Positions 27,766 to 38,365 of a stretch of 64,000 nucleotides of DNA are shown in pieces. The DNA lies in the NCBI RefSeq assembly GCF_018389385.1, contig NZ_CP062698.1, positions 308,501-372,500 of the forward strand. Reading direction: 5' to 3'. Made by a program: the position numbers and the translations under genes. The notes under the pieces are model-generated. The model did no database searches. It had not been told where the DNA came from and saw only the letters and a program-made list of their open reading frames with translations. The first letter of the stretch is position 1, and every line of letters starts with the position of its first letter. Origin of the DNA: Anthocerotibacter panamensis C109 (GTDB lineage Bacteria; Cyanobacteriota; Cyanobacteriia; Gloeobacterales; Anthocerotibacteraceae).

Positions 27766-28629
27766 CTATAGGTCCCTGAGCCAGGGAAGCAGGTGGCTAT
27801 GGACCACCTCAGGCCGTTCGTCGTGGGGACAGTGGCCGGTCTGAGGGAGTGGGATAAAAGTGAGGTTGGGATGGTATTGACTGAAAGTAGCTCCTCGTTG
27901 GATTGGAGTCCAGGGGTCTGTTTCACCCCAAAGCACCAGGACTGGATGGTTCACTTGAGGCAGGAGCGTTTCTGGGGGGATGCCCGCCGGGGCGGTGATG
28001 ACGTTGATGAAGACGCGGGCGGCTCCTGAGTCTGAGGAGGGTTGATAGAGCAGGTCTACCAGTTCATCGGTGACCGCTTCTCGATTGCCGTAGACCTGGC
28101 GTAGGGTATTGCGGATGTTGCGTGGGGAGCGGACACGGTTAAAGAGAAATGCTCCTACTCCTGGAAGCCTGAGCCCAAACTGGAACGCGGCCATGACCGG
28201 GCGGGCCAACAGGGGCAACTCCTCGGGTCGGTGGGTGAGCCCTCCGGCACAGTTGAGCAAGGCGGTCCCACGAATACGGCCTGCGGGGGCATGTGCACTA
28301 GCCATCAGGGCAATCAACGCGCCAATCGAGTTACCCATCAACACCACAGGCTCGGGGACAAATTCGGCTATGAAATCCAACAACTGGGCTTCCCAGAGGT
28401 CTAGGCTGTAGTCTAAGGGCGGCTTAGCGGAGGCTCCAAAGCCCAGCCAATCCAGGGCATAGACGCGATAGTGCGCTGCTAAAACCGGGATATTCTTGCG
28501 CCAGTGGCCGACTGAAGCCCCAAAGCCATGGAGCAGGACCAAGGGCTGGCCCTGCCCTTGGACGACATAGTTAAGCTGGTACCCCCGCCAAGTCCAGGTG
28601 CGGGGTTCGAGTCGGAGGGTAGTGACCAT
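27766..28629 (-). CDS. Alpha/beta hydrolase
   Basis: A 287-residue alpha/beta-hydrolase with oxyanion region LVLLHGFGASVGHWRKN, nucleophile elbow GNSIGAL, the acid region WGETDPWTPI and the His region PQTGHCPHDERPE, so the Ser-Asp-His triad looks intact. Cyanobacterial relatives act on chlorophyll-linked and other esters, but the substrate cannot be told. An upstream in-frame start at 28719 would add 30 residues; MVTTLRLEPRTW at 28629 fits the family start. Confidence 0.82.
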   Translation of the reverse strand: MVTTLRLEPRTWTWRGYQLNYVVQGQGQPLVLLHGFGASVGHWRKNIPVLAAHYRVYALDWLGFGASAKPPLDYSLDLWEAQLLDFIAEFVPEPVVLMGNSIGALIALMASAHAPAGRIRGTALLNCAGGLTHRPEELPLLARPVMAAFQFGLRLPGVGAFLFNRVRSPRNIRNTLRQVYGNREAVTDELVDLLYQPSSDSGAARVFINVITAPAGIPPETLLPQVNHPVLVLWGETDPWTPIQRGATFSQYHPNLTFIPLPQTGHCPHDERPEVVHSHLLPWLRDL

Positions 28630-28889
28630 GGGTATACGCAAAGCGGACACCCTCCAGTATGGACTGTGAACCCTCCAGTCGGTTCCACCGTACCCTGGTC
28701 TATTCGCTACTATAGACACAACAGCACCATCAGGAGCGTGAATGATTGATGGAGCGCTAGTTGTGACTGGGGTACCCCATGTACGGCATCAGATCATGGC
28801 GCTGGGTCGTACGAATCCAAAAAGTTGAAATTTATCGCCGCAAAGCCCTGATACTCCCGTTGCAGGGAACTTTACTCCGTGAGGATGTG

Positions 28890-28925
28890 CTGACGAGCCC
28901 GCTATTGCCCGGTTTTAGCTGCATC
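28890..28925 (+). repeat. 36-bp direct repeat, left copy
   Basis: A perfect copy of a 36-base sequence starting CTGACGAGCC and ending TTTTAGCTGCATC. The other copy is at 29750-29785, in the same orientation. The pair brackets only the Uma2 gene. Confidence 0.9.
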
Positions 28926-29005
28926 GTAAAATCTTTCATTTGCCTAGTAGTGAGGTGGGTTAAGGTGTTGGGTGTGGGTTTGAGCCTGCACGCTGGAGGA
29001 CGGCT

Positions 29006-29707
29006 ATGCCTGATGATGGATTGACTGTGGCGACTGCCCCTACCCCAGATATCAGCGATTTAGTCACAGAGGATGATACCCCGGTGGATAATTTCGCCTC
29101 GGAGAAACATCAGCGCTTATTAACGGAAGTTTTATACAGCTCCTGGGAAACGGGGCAAAGATTTGTAGCAGCGGCGAATGTGGGCATTTTTGCTAGGGTT
29201 GGCGAGCCGCCGGTGGTGCCGGATATGTTTCTCAGCCTGGATGTACAGGTAGCAGACCAATGGTGGGAGCGGAAAAATCGTTCTTATCTCATCTGGGAAT
29301 TTGGTAAGCCCCCGGAAGTGGTTATTGAGCTAGTCTCCAACCGCGAGGGCAACGAGTTAGGAAGCAAGTTGCGCGATTATGGGCGGATGCGGGTGGCGTA
29401 TTACGTAGTTTTTGATGCGCTGGAGCAGTTGGGCGGGCCGGTGTTGCAGATTTTTGAACTGCAAAAATTACACTACACACCGCTGAAGGGAAATTGGCTT
29501 GAGGATGTGGGTTTGGGCTTGACGCTGTGGCGGGGAGCTTTTGAGCAGAGAACGGACCTATGGTTGCGTTGGTGTGATCGGGAGGGCAATGTGCTCCTGA
29601 CCGGCAAGGAGCGGGCAGAACGAGCAGAAGTACGGGTGGCACAGGCAGAAGAGCGGGCGGCAAGATTAGCCAAGCGGTTGCAGTCTTTGGGAATGGAACC
29701 GGATTAG
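29006..29707 (+). CDS. Uma2 family (DUF820) putative endonuclease
   Basis: A 233-residue PD-(D/E)xK-fold protein. The core shows VVPDMFLSLD (Asp), PEVVIELVSN (Glu-x-Val) and GSKLRDYGRM (Lys). After the nuclease domain a charged heptad-rich tail (KERAERAEVRVAQAEERAARLAKRL) looks like a coiled coil. The family is greatly expanded in cyanobacteria and its role is unknown; PD-(D/E)xK residues suggest DNA cleavage. It has GAGGA upstream of its start. The gene is flanked by perfect 36-bp direct repeats, as if moved as a unit. Confidence 0.88.
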   Translation: MPDDGLTVATAPTPDISDLVTEDDTPVDNFASEKHQRLLTEVLYSSWETGQRFVAAANVGIFARVGEPPVVPDMFLSLDVQVADQWWERKNRSYLIWEFGKPPEVVIELVSNREGNELGSKLRDYGRMRVAYYVVFDALEQLGGPVLQIFELQKLHYTPLKGNWLEDVGLGLTLWRGAFEQRTDLWLRWCDREGNVLLTGKERAERAEVRVAQAEERAARLAKRLQSLGMEPD

Positions 29708-29749
29708 ACTTCTGATACTGCTTTGATGGACGCCGAAATAACCGGGGAT

Positions 29750-29785
29750 CTGACGAGCCCGCTATTGCCCGGTTTTAGCTGCATC
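29750..29785 (+). repeat. 36-bp direct repeat, right copy
   Basis: Identical in all 36 positions to 28890-28925. Sequences outside the 36 bases differ. It starts 43 bases after the Uma2 stop. Confidence 0.9.
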
Positions 29786-29836
29786 ATTTGCTTAAGGAAA
29801 AGACCGCTCTGTGCAGTGAACGAAGTCATCGAGTGC

Positions 29837-29866
29837 CAAAAGGGGCAGACCCGAAAGTCTACCCCT
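29837..29866 (-). terminator. Rho-independent terminator after groL
   Basis: On the minus strand AGGGG-x-AGAC pairs with GTCT-x-CCCCT (one internal C/A mismatch) and is followed by TTTT. It is 28 bases past the groL stop. Confidence 0.7.
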
Positions 29867-29893
29867 GATCTTGATGGTTGAACAAGTAATGGA

Positions 29894-31887
<1,994 letters not shown>

Positions 31888-31913
31888 AACTCAGCCTCCG
31901 CAGCCTACGAGAA

Positions 31914-31940
31914 TTAGCACTCTCTTCACTCAAGTGCTAA
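31914..31940 (-). promoter_or_regulatory. CIRCE operator of groES-groL
   Basis: TTAGCACTC, nine bases, AAGTGCTAA: one mismatch from the CIRCE consensus TTAGCACTC-N9-GAGTGCTAA. CIRCE is bound by the heat-shock repressor HrcA. It lies 26 bases upstream of the groES start. Confidence 0.85.
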
Positions 31941-31968
31941 GTGTAGCCTAAATCCCGACTGCCTTCAA
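31940..31968 (-). promoter_or_regulatory. groES promoter
   Basis: On the minus strand TTGAAG (31963-31968), 17 bases, TACACT (31940-31945) fits sigma-70-type boxes and directly abuts the CIRCE operator, so HrcA binding would block initiation. Confidence 0.6.
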
Positions 31969-32062
31969 GCCGGTCATGGACGCATATCGGCTACGAATCC
32001 TGGAGCACAGTGCCGCTACCGGTGGAGGATAGGGTACATTTGGAGCGCACCCCGACCGGATC

Positions 32063-33178
32063 TTGCTTATGCTTGCGTTCCAAAAAGCTGCCGCACCTGC
32101 GGGGGCGCAAACCCTCGCCCAAAGCTTTTATACGTGTGCAAAGGTCTTTGCTCGAGAGGCGGAGCAAATCTTTTATCAGCAGTGGCTGTGTGTGGGGCGC
32201 AGCGAGCAGATCCCACAGGGGGGAGACTACTTGCTGGCCCAAGTTTTGGCGGAGAGTATCCTTCTAGTCCGTGACAAAAGTGGGCGGGCGAGGGCCTTTT
32301 TCAATCTCTGCCGCCACCGGGGGACGCGTCTGTGTACCGAGGTGCAGGGGCATTTCCCGCAGGCGATCGCCTGTCCCTACCACGCCTGGAGTTATGGGCT
32401 GGATGGATCGCTGCTTGCCGCTCGGCATATGCGCGAGGTCGAAGGATTTGACGTGGCGGACTACCCGCTCCATGCCTGTGCTCTAGTAGAGTGGGAGGGT
32501 TTCCTCTGGGTGAACCTTGCCGGTGACCCACAGCCTTTTGCTGCGGCTTTTGCGCCGTTGCTTGAACGGTTTACGCCCTGGAAGATGACCGATTTGCGCT
32601 TGGGGCACCGCATTGATTACGACGTGCGGGCCAACTGGAAGCTGTTGTTTCAAAACTATGCCGAGTGCTATCACTGCTCGCTCATCCACCCCCAATTGGT
32701 CAAGCACTCCCCCGATCAGAGCGGGTGTAACGACCTCTGGGAAGGGCCTTTTCTAGGCGGCTACATGGATATTAATCCGGGGGGCAGCCTGACGGTGACC
32801 GGACAAACCACCCGTTCTGCCCTACCTGGGGTTCAGGGCGAGAACCGGGAGCGGGTGTACTACTATTCGCTGTTCCCGAACGTCTTGCTCAGTCTGCACC
32901 CGGACTATGTCATGGTCCATCAACTTTGGCCGGAGGCGGTGGACCGGACGCGGGTAGTCTGCTCCTGGTTTTTTGACCCGATGGCGATGGCTAAGCCCGA
33001 CTTTGATCCGTTGGATGCTGTTGAATTCTGGGATTTGACCAACCGACAGGACTGGCATGTTTGCGAACTAACGCAGCAAGGGGTCAGCTCTCGGGCCTAT
33101 ACGCCTGGACCCTATGCTCATCAAGAGGGCCTGCTTGCTGCTTTTGACCGGGAGTATTTGCGGATGTTGGGTCTGTGA
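32063..33178 (+). CDS. Rieske aromatic/ammonium-type oxygenase, alpha subunit
   Basis: A 371-residue non-heme iron oxygenase. The Rieske 2Fe-2S domain (about 40-150) has CRHRGTRLC and CPYHAWSYGL. The catalytic domain shows NYAECYHCSLIHP with the two iron-binding histidines. It resembles the GbcA/aromatic-dioxygenase branch that also includes betaine and carnitine oxygenases. A reductase partner is not adjacent. TTG at 32063 and ATG at 32069 are both possible starts. The stop TGA overlaps the next gene's GTG, so the two genes are coupled. Confidence 0.85.
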   Translation: MLMLAFQKAAAPAGAQTLAQSFYTCAKVFAREAEQIFYQQWLCVGRSEQIPQGGDYLLAQVLAESILLVRDKSGRARAFFNLCRHRGTRLCTEVQGHFPQAIACPYHAWSYGLDGSLLAARHMREVEGFDVADYPLHACALVEWEGFLWVNLAGDPQPFAAAFAPLLERFTPWKMTDLRLGHRIDYDVRANWKLLFQNYAECYHCSLIHPQLVKHSPDQSGCNDLWEGPFLGGYMDINPGGSLTVTGQTTRSALPGVQGENRERVYYYSLFPNVLLSLHPDYVMVHQLWPEAVDRTRVVCSWFFDPMAMAKPDFDPLDAVEFWDLTNRQDWHVCELTQQGVSSRAYTPGPYAHQEGLLAAFDREYLRMLGL

Positions 33179-33963
33179 GTGTGGTGGGGTTTACCCAACG
33201 CTGGGTGCTGTGCTGTCTGCTCCTCACAGCCTGTGCGACCAATCCGTCGGGTTCTGACGGGAAAACGCTCATCGTCGCCACAGACCCGACTTTCCCTCCT
33301 TTTGAATCTCAGGCTCCGGGCGGGGTCGTGGGGTTCGACATGGACTTGATGCGGGCGGTAGCGGCTGAGGCGGGTCTATCGGTGACCTTTAAAAGCCTAC
33401 CCTTCGACGGTATCCTCGGGGCACTCCAAGCGGGTACGGCGGACGCGGCGATTAGCACCATCACGATCACCCCTGAGCGGGCCAAGGTCGTCTCCTTCAC
33501 CCGTCCCTACTACAAGTCGGGGCTGGCGATCACTGTGCGCGAAGCGGATAAAACCATCCATTCCACAGACGACTTAGCAAACAAGACCATTGCGGTGAAC
33601 ATTGGTACGGTCGGGGCTATGCGGGCTACGACGATTCCGGGGGCCAAAGTGCTTACGTTTGATTCAGGACCGCAGCAATTCCAGGAATTGATCAACGGCA
33701 GGGCGGACGCCGTACTCAACGACGCGATGATCACGGAGTTTGCCCTCAGGACCGGGGCTGTTAAAGGCGTTCGGATTACCGGGCAATGGCTCACGGAGGA
33801 ATACTGGGGGATCGCAGTCGCCCCCCGTTCCCCGAAGCTAGCCGTCCTGGATCAAGCCCTGGCTACGGTCATCAGCAAAGGTATCTACGCCAAGCTGTAC
33901 CGCAGGTGGTTCAGCCGCGAACCGCTCCCCTTACCGACAACAGCACCGGCCCTTGCCCCCTAA
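33175..33963 (+). CDS. Amino-acid-type ABC substrate-binding protein
   Basis: A 262-residue periplasmic binding protein (SBP_bac_3 type) with a lipoprotein signal (LCCLLLTAC, predicted lipid Cys21). Typical motifs: LIVATDPTFPPFES, GFDMDLMRAVAAEAG, LQAGTADAAISTITIT, and YYKSGLAITV. The family brings in polar amino acids. No permease or ATPase is adjacent. The GTG start overlaps the oxygenase stop (GTGA). Coupling to an oxygenase suggests the bound solute may be its substrate or product. Confidence 0.82.
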   Translation: MSVVGFTQRWVLCCLLLTACATNPSGSDGKTLIVATDPTFPPFESQAPGGVVGFDMDLMRAVAAEAGLSVTFKSLPFDGILGALQAGTADAAISTITITPERAKVVSFTRPYYKSGLAITVREADKTIHSTDDLANKTIAVNIGTVGAMRATTIPGAKVLTFDSGPQQFQELINGRADAVLNDAMITEFALRTGAVKGVRITGQWLTEEYWGIAVAPRSPKLAVLDQALATVISKGIYAKLYRRWFSREPLPLPTTAPALAP

Positions 33964-34027
33964 GCGCAGGAGTAGATCTTAAAGCACGAGGGAGAAAAGC
34001 TCCCCCCGTCAAATCAAGCACGAACCC

Positions 34028-34594
34028 TCAGGCTCCGCGCGGGATAATTACCCCGTAGCCACCGTGGTTACGTTCGTAGAGCACATGGATCTGGCCTGTC
34101 TGCTTGTCGCGGAAGACGAAGAAGTCATGGTCCACTAGGTGTAACTGCTCCAACGCCTCTTCTATGGAGAGCGGCGGCATGGCGAAGTACTTGGCGCGGA
34201 CGACTTCTTTGGGTAGGGTGACCTGCCGGTCGCCATTGGGTGCAGCGACAGGTTCAGATTCCATCACGGCTACAGCGGTTTTGGGAGTGGATTTTTTGAG
34301 GTTGCGCTCTTTATACTTACGCAACTGCCGTTGAATCTTGTCACTTACCAGGTCAATACTGGCATACAGGCTTTCGCTGGCCTCCTCAGCTCGGATAATG
34401 GTTCCGTTGGCATGGATGGTAACTTCAGCACTCTGATTCGCTGCGACCCGGGGGTTATGGGCAACCGAGAGATAGATTTCCACGCGTTGGGTCAGTTGGT
34501 CAAAGGGAGCAACGGCTTTTTCTACCTTGCGCTCGACGTACTCGCGGATCGCTTCGGTCACCTCAATGTTCTTGCCGTGAATCAAAAGTTTCAT
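34028..34594 (-). CDS. hpf: Ribosome hibernation-promoting factor (long HPF/LrtA)
   Basis: A 188-residue long-form HPF. The N-terminal ribosome-binding domain ([26 protein letters not shown]...) is joined by a linker (about 105-130) to the dimerisation domain ([36 protein letters not shown]). The long form joins 70S particles into 100S dimers in stationary phase or darkness; cyanobacterial LrtA is light-repressed. It stands alone. Confidence 0.93.
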   Translation of the reverse strand: MKLLIHGKNIEVTEAIREYVERKVEKAVAPFDQLTQRVEIYLSVAHNPRVAANQSAEVTIHANGTIIRAEEASESLYASIDLVSDKIQRQLRKYKERNLKKSTPKTAVAVMESEPVAAPNGDRQVTLPKEVVRAKYFAMPPLSIEEALEQLHLVDHDFFVFRDKQTGQIHVLYERNHGGYGVIIPRGA

Positions 34595-34673
34595 AGACCT
34601 TACCCCGTCACATGGCTCATACCTATAGCGTACTGGCTGGTGATCCCCTTAGGGTCTTTATAACAAGTTCTTA

Positions 34674-36392
34674 TTATTCGCTGTCCTCGTGGGCTTTAGG
34701 CAGGATATCCGGCTTGCCCCAGAGTACTTGAAACTGGCTATAGGTGACGAGCCCAGGCAGGTGGCCCTTGAGTTTGCGCAGGTAGTGGCGCGGCGTGTAG
34801 AGGACCGGGACTTGACCACTCTGGCGGGCGCGGCTGTAGTGGGCGGCGACGTTGGCGGTGGCTTGGAGGTCGCTCGCTTCGGGGACCTGTCCGGGAGGAA
34901 TTTGCAGGAGTACATGGGCTCCGGGGATCTCCTGGGCATGGAACCAGAGATCATTAGGCTGGGCCACGCGGAAGGTAATTTCCTCGTTTTGGCGGTTGTT
35001 GCGCCCGCAGAGGATTGTGAGGCCGTTGGGGGTCAAGAAGCGGTGGTAGGGGCTCACCGGGGCGCTAGGGATGTTGTTTTTGGGGCCGCTACTGACATAG
35101 CCTGTGGCCCGCAATTCCTGCTCGATCTCAGCGAGTACGGCGAGGTCGGCTTGCTCTAGTTGGCTCAGAACACCCTCTAAGTAGTCCCGCTCCGCCTCCA
35201 TCCGGGCGATGAGCGGAGCGAGTGCACTCAGTGCACGATGGGCTTTGCGGTGTTTGCGGTAGTAGATTTGAGCATTTTCGATGAGGTCTTTGGCTGGATT
35301 GAGCGGGATCGTGACGGGCTGCTCAGTGGCGAAGCTAGGCAGGACAACGCGGGTCTGACCGGGGCGACGCTCTTGGGGGTGAGCCATCAACAGGTCCGCT
35401 TTTTCTTTGAGGCTGGCGTGGTCTTCGGCACTGTCGCGCCGGGTGACAAAGTCGCTTAGTTTGACCCGCGCTTTTTTGAGGGCGCTGTTGAGGATTTGTC
35501 CCAGTCGGTTACGCTGCTGGTTGAGTTGCTGGTCGGTCAGCGCTGCGGTGTAGTAGCGGTCGAGCAGAAAGTTGACGGATTTCTCCAAAGCGGTCATACC
35601 CCAGCCGAGGACGGTATAGCCACTAGGCGTCCAACCCGGTTGGTAGGCGTTGGTTTCGCGCACTGCCAGCCAAGAGCACCAGAGGTGGTGGAGTTTTTGC
35701 CACTCGTCGGGGGTCAGACGGGCGGGCAGGATACTTCCGGGCAATCCCGCCTGTGCGAGCATCTGTCGCGTGAGGGTCCGGCTTACCCCCCGGTAGCTCT
35801 CGATGAGGGCTTTCTCCAAAGGAATCGGCAGTAAGCTCAAGCGTCCCTGCCAATTTAGAAAGGGTTCCGCTTGTGAAGGGATGGCAGACAGCAAGGGTGG
35901 CGGCGGGGTGTAGACGTCTCCCGGCATCAGGGGGCGGACCCGCGACTGACTATCGTCCACCGTATGGGCACAGCAGACAATATGCCCACTGTTATCCACC
36001 AAGAGCAGATTGCTGTACTTACCCATGATCTCGACATAGAGGCGAAAGGTAACCGGAGCTTGGGGGCGTGGGGCGAATTCGAGGATGGCGACGCGCTCCC
36101 AGTCGGGCTGCTCCAGTCCGGTGAGCACTTGTCCGCCGAGGTGCTGAAAGACTTGGTATCCAAAGGGATAGCGTGTCCCTGCTTTCCCATGCATCTTAGT
36201 CCAGCACAGGTGAATACGGGCGGCGACGGGATGGCAGGAGATCTCCAGGCTCTCCTGTCCCCTGACACTCCGCAGGAGCAGGTGCAGGGTATGGGGGGTT
36301 TCCTGGCGCACACGCTCCACCCGAGCGGGTATCCAATCCGTCCGCAGTTCATGGAGCACCGCACTGAGGGTTGTGACATCGACTGCCTGCAT
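34674..36392 (-). CDS. rqcH: RqcH/NFACT ribosome quality-control protein
   Basis: A 572-residue NFACT protein, the bacterial Rqc2 homologue that binds stalled 50S-peptidyl-tRNA complexes and adds alanine tails. The N-terminal NFACT-N domain begins MQAVDVTTLSAVLHELRTDW. A coiled-coil region (about 270-450, with DSAEDHASLKEKADLLMAHPQ) precedes NFACT-R at the C-terminus (FLTPNGLTILCGRNN..., NDLWFHAQEIPGAHV). An 83-codon in-frame extension upstream lacks conserved sequence and runs into the Z-ISO gene, so 36392 is chosen as start. Confidence 0.9.
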   Translation of the reverse strand: MQAVDVTTLSAVLHELRTDWIPARVERVRQETPHTLHLLLRSVRGQESLEISCHPVAARIHLCWTKMHGKAGTRYPFGYQVFQHLGGQVLTGLEQPDWERVAILEFAPRPQAPVTFRLYVEIMGKYSNLLLVDNSGHIVCCAHTVDDSQSRVRPLMPGDVYTPPPPLLSAIPSQAEPFLNWQGRLSLLPIPLEKALIESYRGVSRTLTRQMLAQAGLPGSILPARLTPDEWQKLHHLWCSWLAVRETNAYQPGWTPSGYTVLGWGMTALEKSVNFLLDRYYTAALTDQQLNQQRNRLGQILNSALKKARVKLSDFVTRRDSAEDHASLKEKADLLMAHPQERRPGQTRVVLPSFATEQPVTIPLNPAKDLIENAQIYYRKHRKAHRALSALAPLIARMEAERDYLEGVLSQLEQADLAVLAEIEQELRATGYVSSGPKNNIPSAPVSPYHRFLTPNGLTILCGRNNRQNEEITFRVAQPNDLWFHAQEIPGAHVLLQIPPGQVPEASDLQATANVAAHYSRARQSGQVPVLYTPRHYLRKLKGHLPGLVTYSQFQVLWGKPDILPKAHEDSE

Positions 36393-36418
36393 CGCCGTAC
36401 CTTGAGAGAAACAGATGT

Positions 36419-37120
36419 TTACCAAAAAACCTGAGCGAAAGTATCCACCATCAGGGCGTGATAGCAATAAGTAGCCACAACAAAGACCGCGACACCCAAA
36501 TAAGCCGGACGCAGAAATTCCTTGAATACCAGCTTTTGACGTCCTTGCAGCACAGCGAGGAAAGGAACCACCGAAGTGCGCTCCTTGAGTTCCAGAAAAC
36601 TCTCGCCATAGCGCGTGTAGAGCCTGCGGTCCCCATGCCACACCGCAAACAGATGATAGCTACTGAGTGCCAGAGCTGTGACTAGCGCAAACGAAGTCCC
36701 CAACCACAACACATGAGCGATACACCACAGGATCATCCCGGTCAATTGAGGATGGCGGGTGATACGTGTGACCCCTGTTTCGTAAAGGCGCATTTGGGGC
36801 TTGAGAATAGCAGCCACTTCCAGAAGATTAAACGTCGCCGGGTAGAGAAATAAAAAGGAGACCGCCGCCAAGACCAAGACCCCATGATGGACCAGACTGT
36901 TGCCCCGCAGATCCCACAGAACTGTCCCGTCATAGCGGTGGTTCACAAAATAGATCAGTAGCGGGGACGCCATCCCCAGACTCACCAGCGCAAACAAGAC
37001 CCGATAGGCTCTAGCCCCGATGATCCGCTCGCACCGCAAGCGTAGCCCCGCCAACCCACTATGCACCAGGGCAAATCCCCCGATCCAGGCCAAGATGATC
37101 CCATGACTGTCCATTCCCAT
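36419..37120 (-). CDS. zIso: 15-cis-zeta-carotene isomerase (Z-ISO, NnrU family)
   Basis: A 233-residue polytopic protein of the NnrU/Z-ISO family. It isomerises the 15-cis bond of zeta-carotene in the plant-type (PDS/ZDS) lycopene route. Diagnostic stretches are ALVHSGLAGLRLR, IYFVNHRYDGTVLWDLRG, LYPATFNLLEVAAI, RITRHPQLTG and WHGDRRLYTRYGESF. His residues in the HSGLA and RHPQ motifs are heme-ligand candidates. It lies between an ABC ATPase and rqcH, with 34- and 26-base gaps. Its presence implies the poly-cis pathway rather than a CrtI-only route. Confidence 0.88.
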   Translation of the reverse strand: MGMDSHGIILAWIGGFALVHSGLAGLRLRCERIIGARAYRVLFALVSLGMASPLLIYFVNHRYDGTVLWDLRGNSLVHHGVLVLAAVSFLFLYPATFNLLEVAAILKPQMRLYETGVTRITRHPQLTGMILWCIAHVLWLGTSFALVTALALSSYHLFAVWHGDRRLYTRYGESFLELKERTSVVPFLAVLQGRQKLVFKEFLRPAYLGVAVFVVATYCYHALMVDTFAQVFW

Positions 37121-37154
37121 CCCAACGGCGCGTCTTTTACGATAGCAGATGCTG

Positions 37155-37970
37155 CTAGGACATCCAGGAGAGGCTTGTTTCTTGAGGGTTTTGCCCGCCG
37201 ATCAAATTTAAGAAGTAGTCCTCCAGAGAATGGCTCCCCGGTAGACTCTGACGCAATTCAGCCACAGAACCGACCGCGACAATTTTGCCCTTATTGAGAA
37301 TAGCGATGTCCGTACAGAGACGTTCGACGATATCGAGGATGTGCGAAGTGAGGAAGATGGTCGTCCCTCGCGTCCGAATACCGGCTAGGAGGTCTTTGAT
37401 AGTGCGAGCCGCGATAGCATCCACACCCTCAAAGGGTTCGTCGAGGAAGAGGACTTTAGGACCGTGGATCAGTGCAGCGGCAAGGGCAAGTTTCTTTTTC
37501 ATGCCCGTCGAATATTCTACAATCAGTGCCCCCGGTCGGACTTTGAGATCGAGTAAGGTAAAAAGCTCACTTTGACGGCGTTCACCCTCCTTGCGCTCAA
37601 TGCCATAAAGACGCGTCACGAGGGTCAAATACTCAGGTCCGGTGAGGCGCTCAAAAAGATTGAGGTCTTCCGGGACGACGCCAATACTGCGCTTGACCTC
37701 TAGATGCTCGCGCTCTAAGTCATAGCCTAGGATCTCCACCCGCCCCGCCGTGGGAGCCAACAGCCCGGTGAGCATCTTGATCGTCGTGGACTTACCCGCC
37801 CCGTTGGGTCCCAAAAAACCGAAGAAAGAACCAATAGGCACCGCAAAAGTCACCCCATCAACGGCGGTGAAGGCTCCAAAGCGGCGGACCAAGCCTTCGG
37901 CGCGGATGGCGGGCATCACCTCTTCTGCGGTTTCCAGCCCTATATTTTTGACTACAGAACTGTCGGTCAT
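37155..37970 (-). CDS. ABC transporter ATP-binding protein
   Basis: A 271-residue ATPase of the DRA/CcmA-type class. Walker A GPNGAGKST, Q-loop/GVVPEDLNLFERLTG, signature EYSTGMKKKLALAAALIHGP (a degenerate LSGGQ) and Walker B VLFLDEPFEGVD are visible, and an H-loop SHILD follows. The signature YSTGMKKK is typical of drug/lipid exporters. No permease is adjacent. The start at 37970 (MTDSSVVKN) is chosen over 38042, which adds 24 non-family residues. Confidence 0.88.
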   Translation of the reverse strand: MTDSSVVKNIGLETAEEVMPAIRAEGLVRRFGAFTAVDGVTFAVPIGSFFGFLGPNGAGKSTTIKMLTGLLAPTAGRVEILGYDLEREHLEVKRSIGVVPEDLNLFERLTGPEYLTLVTRLYGIERKEGERRQSELFTLLDLKVRPGALIVEYSTGMKKKLALAAALIHGPKVLFLDEPFEGVDAIAARTIKDLLAGIRTRGTTIFLTSHILDIVERLCTDIAILNKGKIVAVGSVAELRQSLPGSHSLEDYFLNLIGGQNPQETSLSWMS

Positions 37971-38027
37971 CGGACCATCCCCCGCATGGCACACTGGATT
38001 TATTGTAGGCAAACGCACCCCACCCAT

Positions 38028-38365
38028 GCCATTACACCTCACGCTCCAGGAATTAGTCCCCGACGCCGAAGAGCAAGAGCAGATGAATGTAGAAACGGCG
38101 GAGGATTTCCAGGCACTCGGGGGTGCCGCTCTATTTGGGCGATATTGCTATTGGCGTTCCGATAGCACAAGCTCAGGCTCAGGCAGAAGGGCACGGCTTA
38201 GAGGTGGAATTGGCGTGGTTGGCGAGTCATGGACTTTTGCACCTGTTGGGCTGGAACCATGAGGATGAAGCCAGTCTAGAAGCGATGATCGAGAAACAGT
38301 TGACTTTATTGAAGGCGGTGGGGATAGAGTACGCGTTGGACGTGGAAGACGAGCGCGCGATCTAG
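38028..38365 (+). pseudogene. ybeY: Truncated, frameshifted YbeY endoribonuclease
   Basis: Remains of the metal-dependent rRNA-maturation endonuclease YbeY. The N-terminal piece (MPLHLTLQELVPDAEEQEQ...) ends in a frame that is lost at a run of five G near 38119-38123. Four G would join AEDFQALG directly to [20 protein letters not shown]. The C-terminal frame carries [13 protein letters not shown], the zinc HGxLHLxG(D/N)H motif, with Asn for the usual Asp before the last His. Even rejoined it is about 112 residues against about 165: the segment with DDAEI...LN and D(K/R)PTDVL(A/S)F is missing. Confidence 0.7.

Noticed and set aside
28779..29024. 81-codon ORF before the Uma2 gene
   Set aside because: It crosses the 36-bp repeat and overlaps the Uma2 start, with no ribosome site or motif.
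28890..29785. 36-bp repeats as a CRISPR array
   Set aside because: There are only two copies, 824 bases apart with a gene between; CRISPR spacers are 30-45 bases.
33990..34004. Hairpin GGGAG/CTCCC after hpf as terminator
   Set aside because: Five-base stem without a T tract on either strand.
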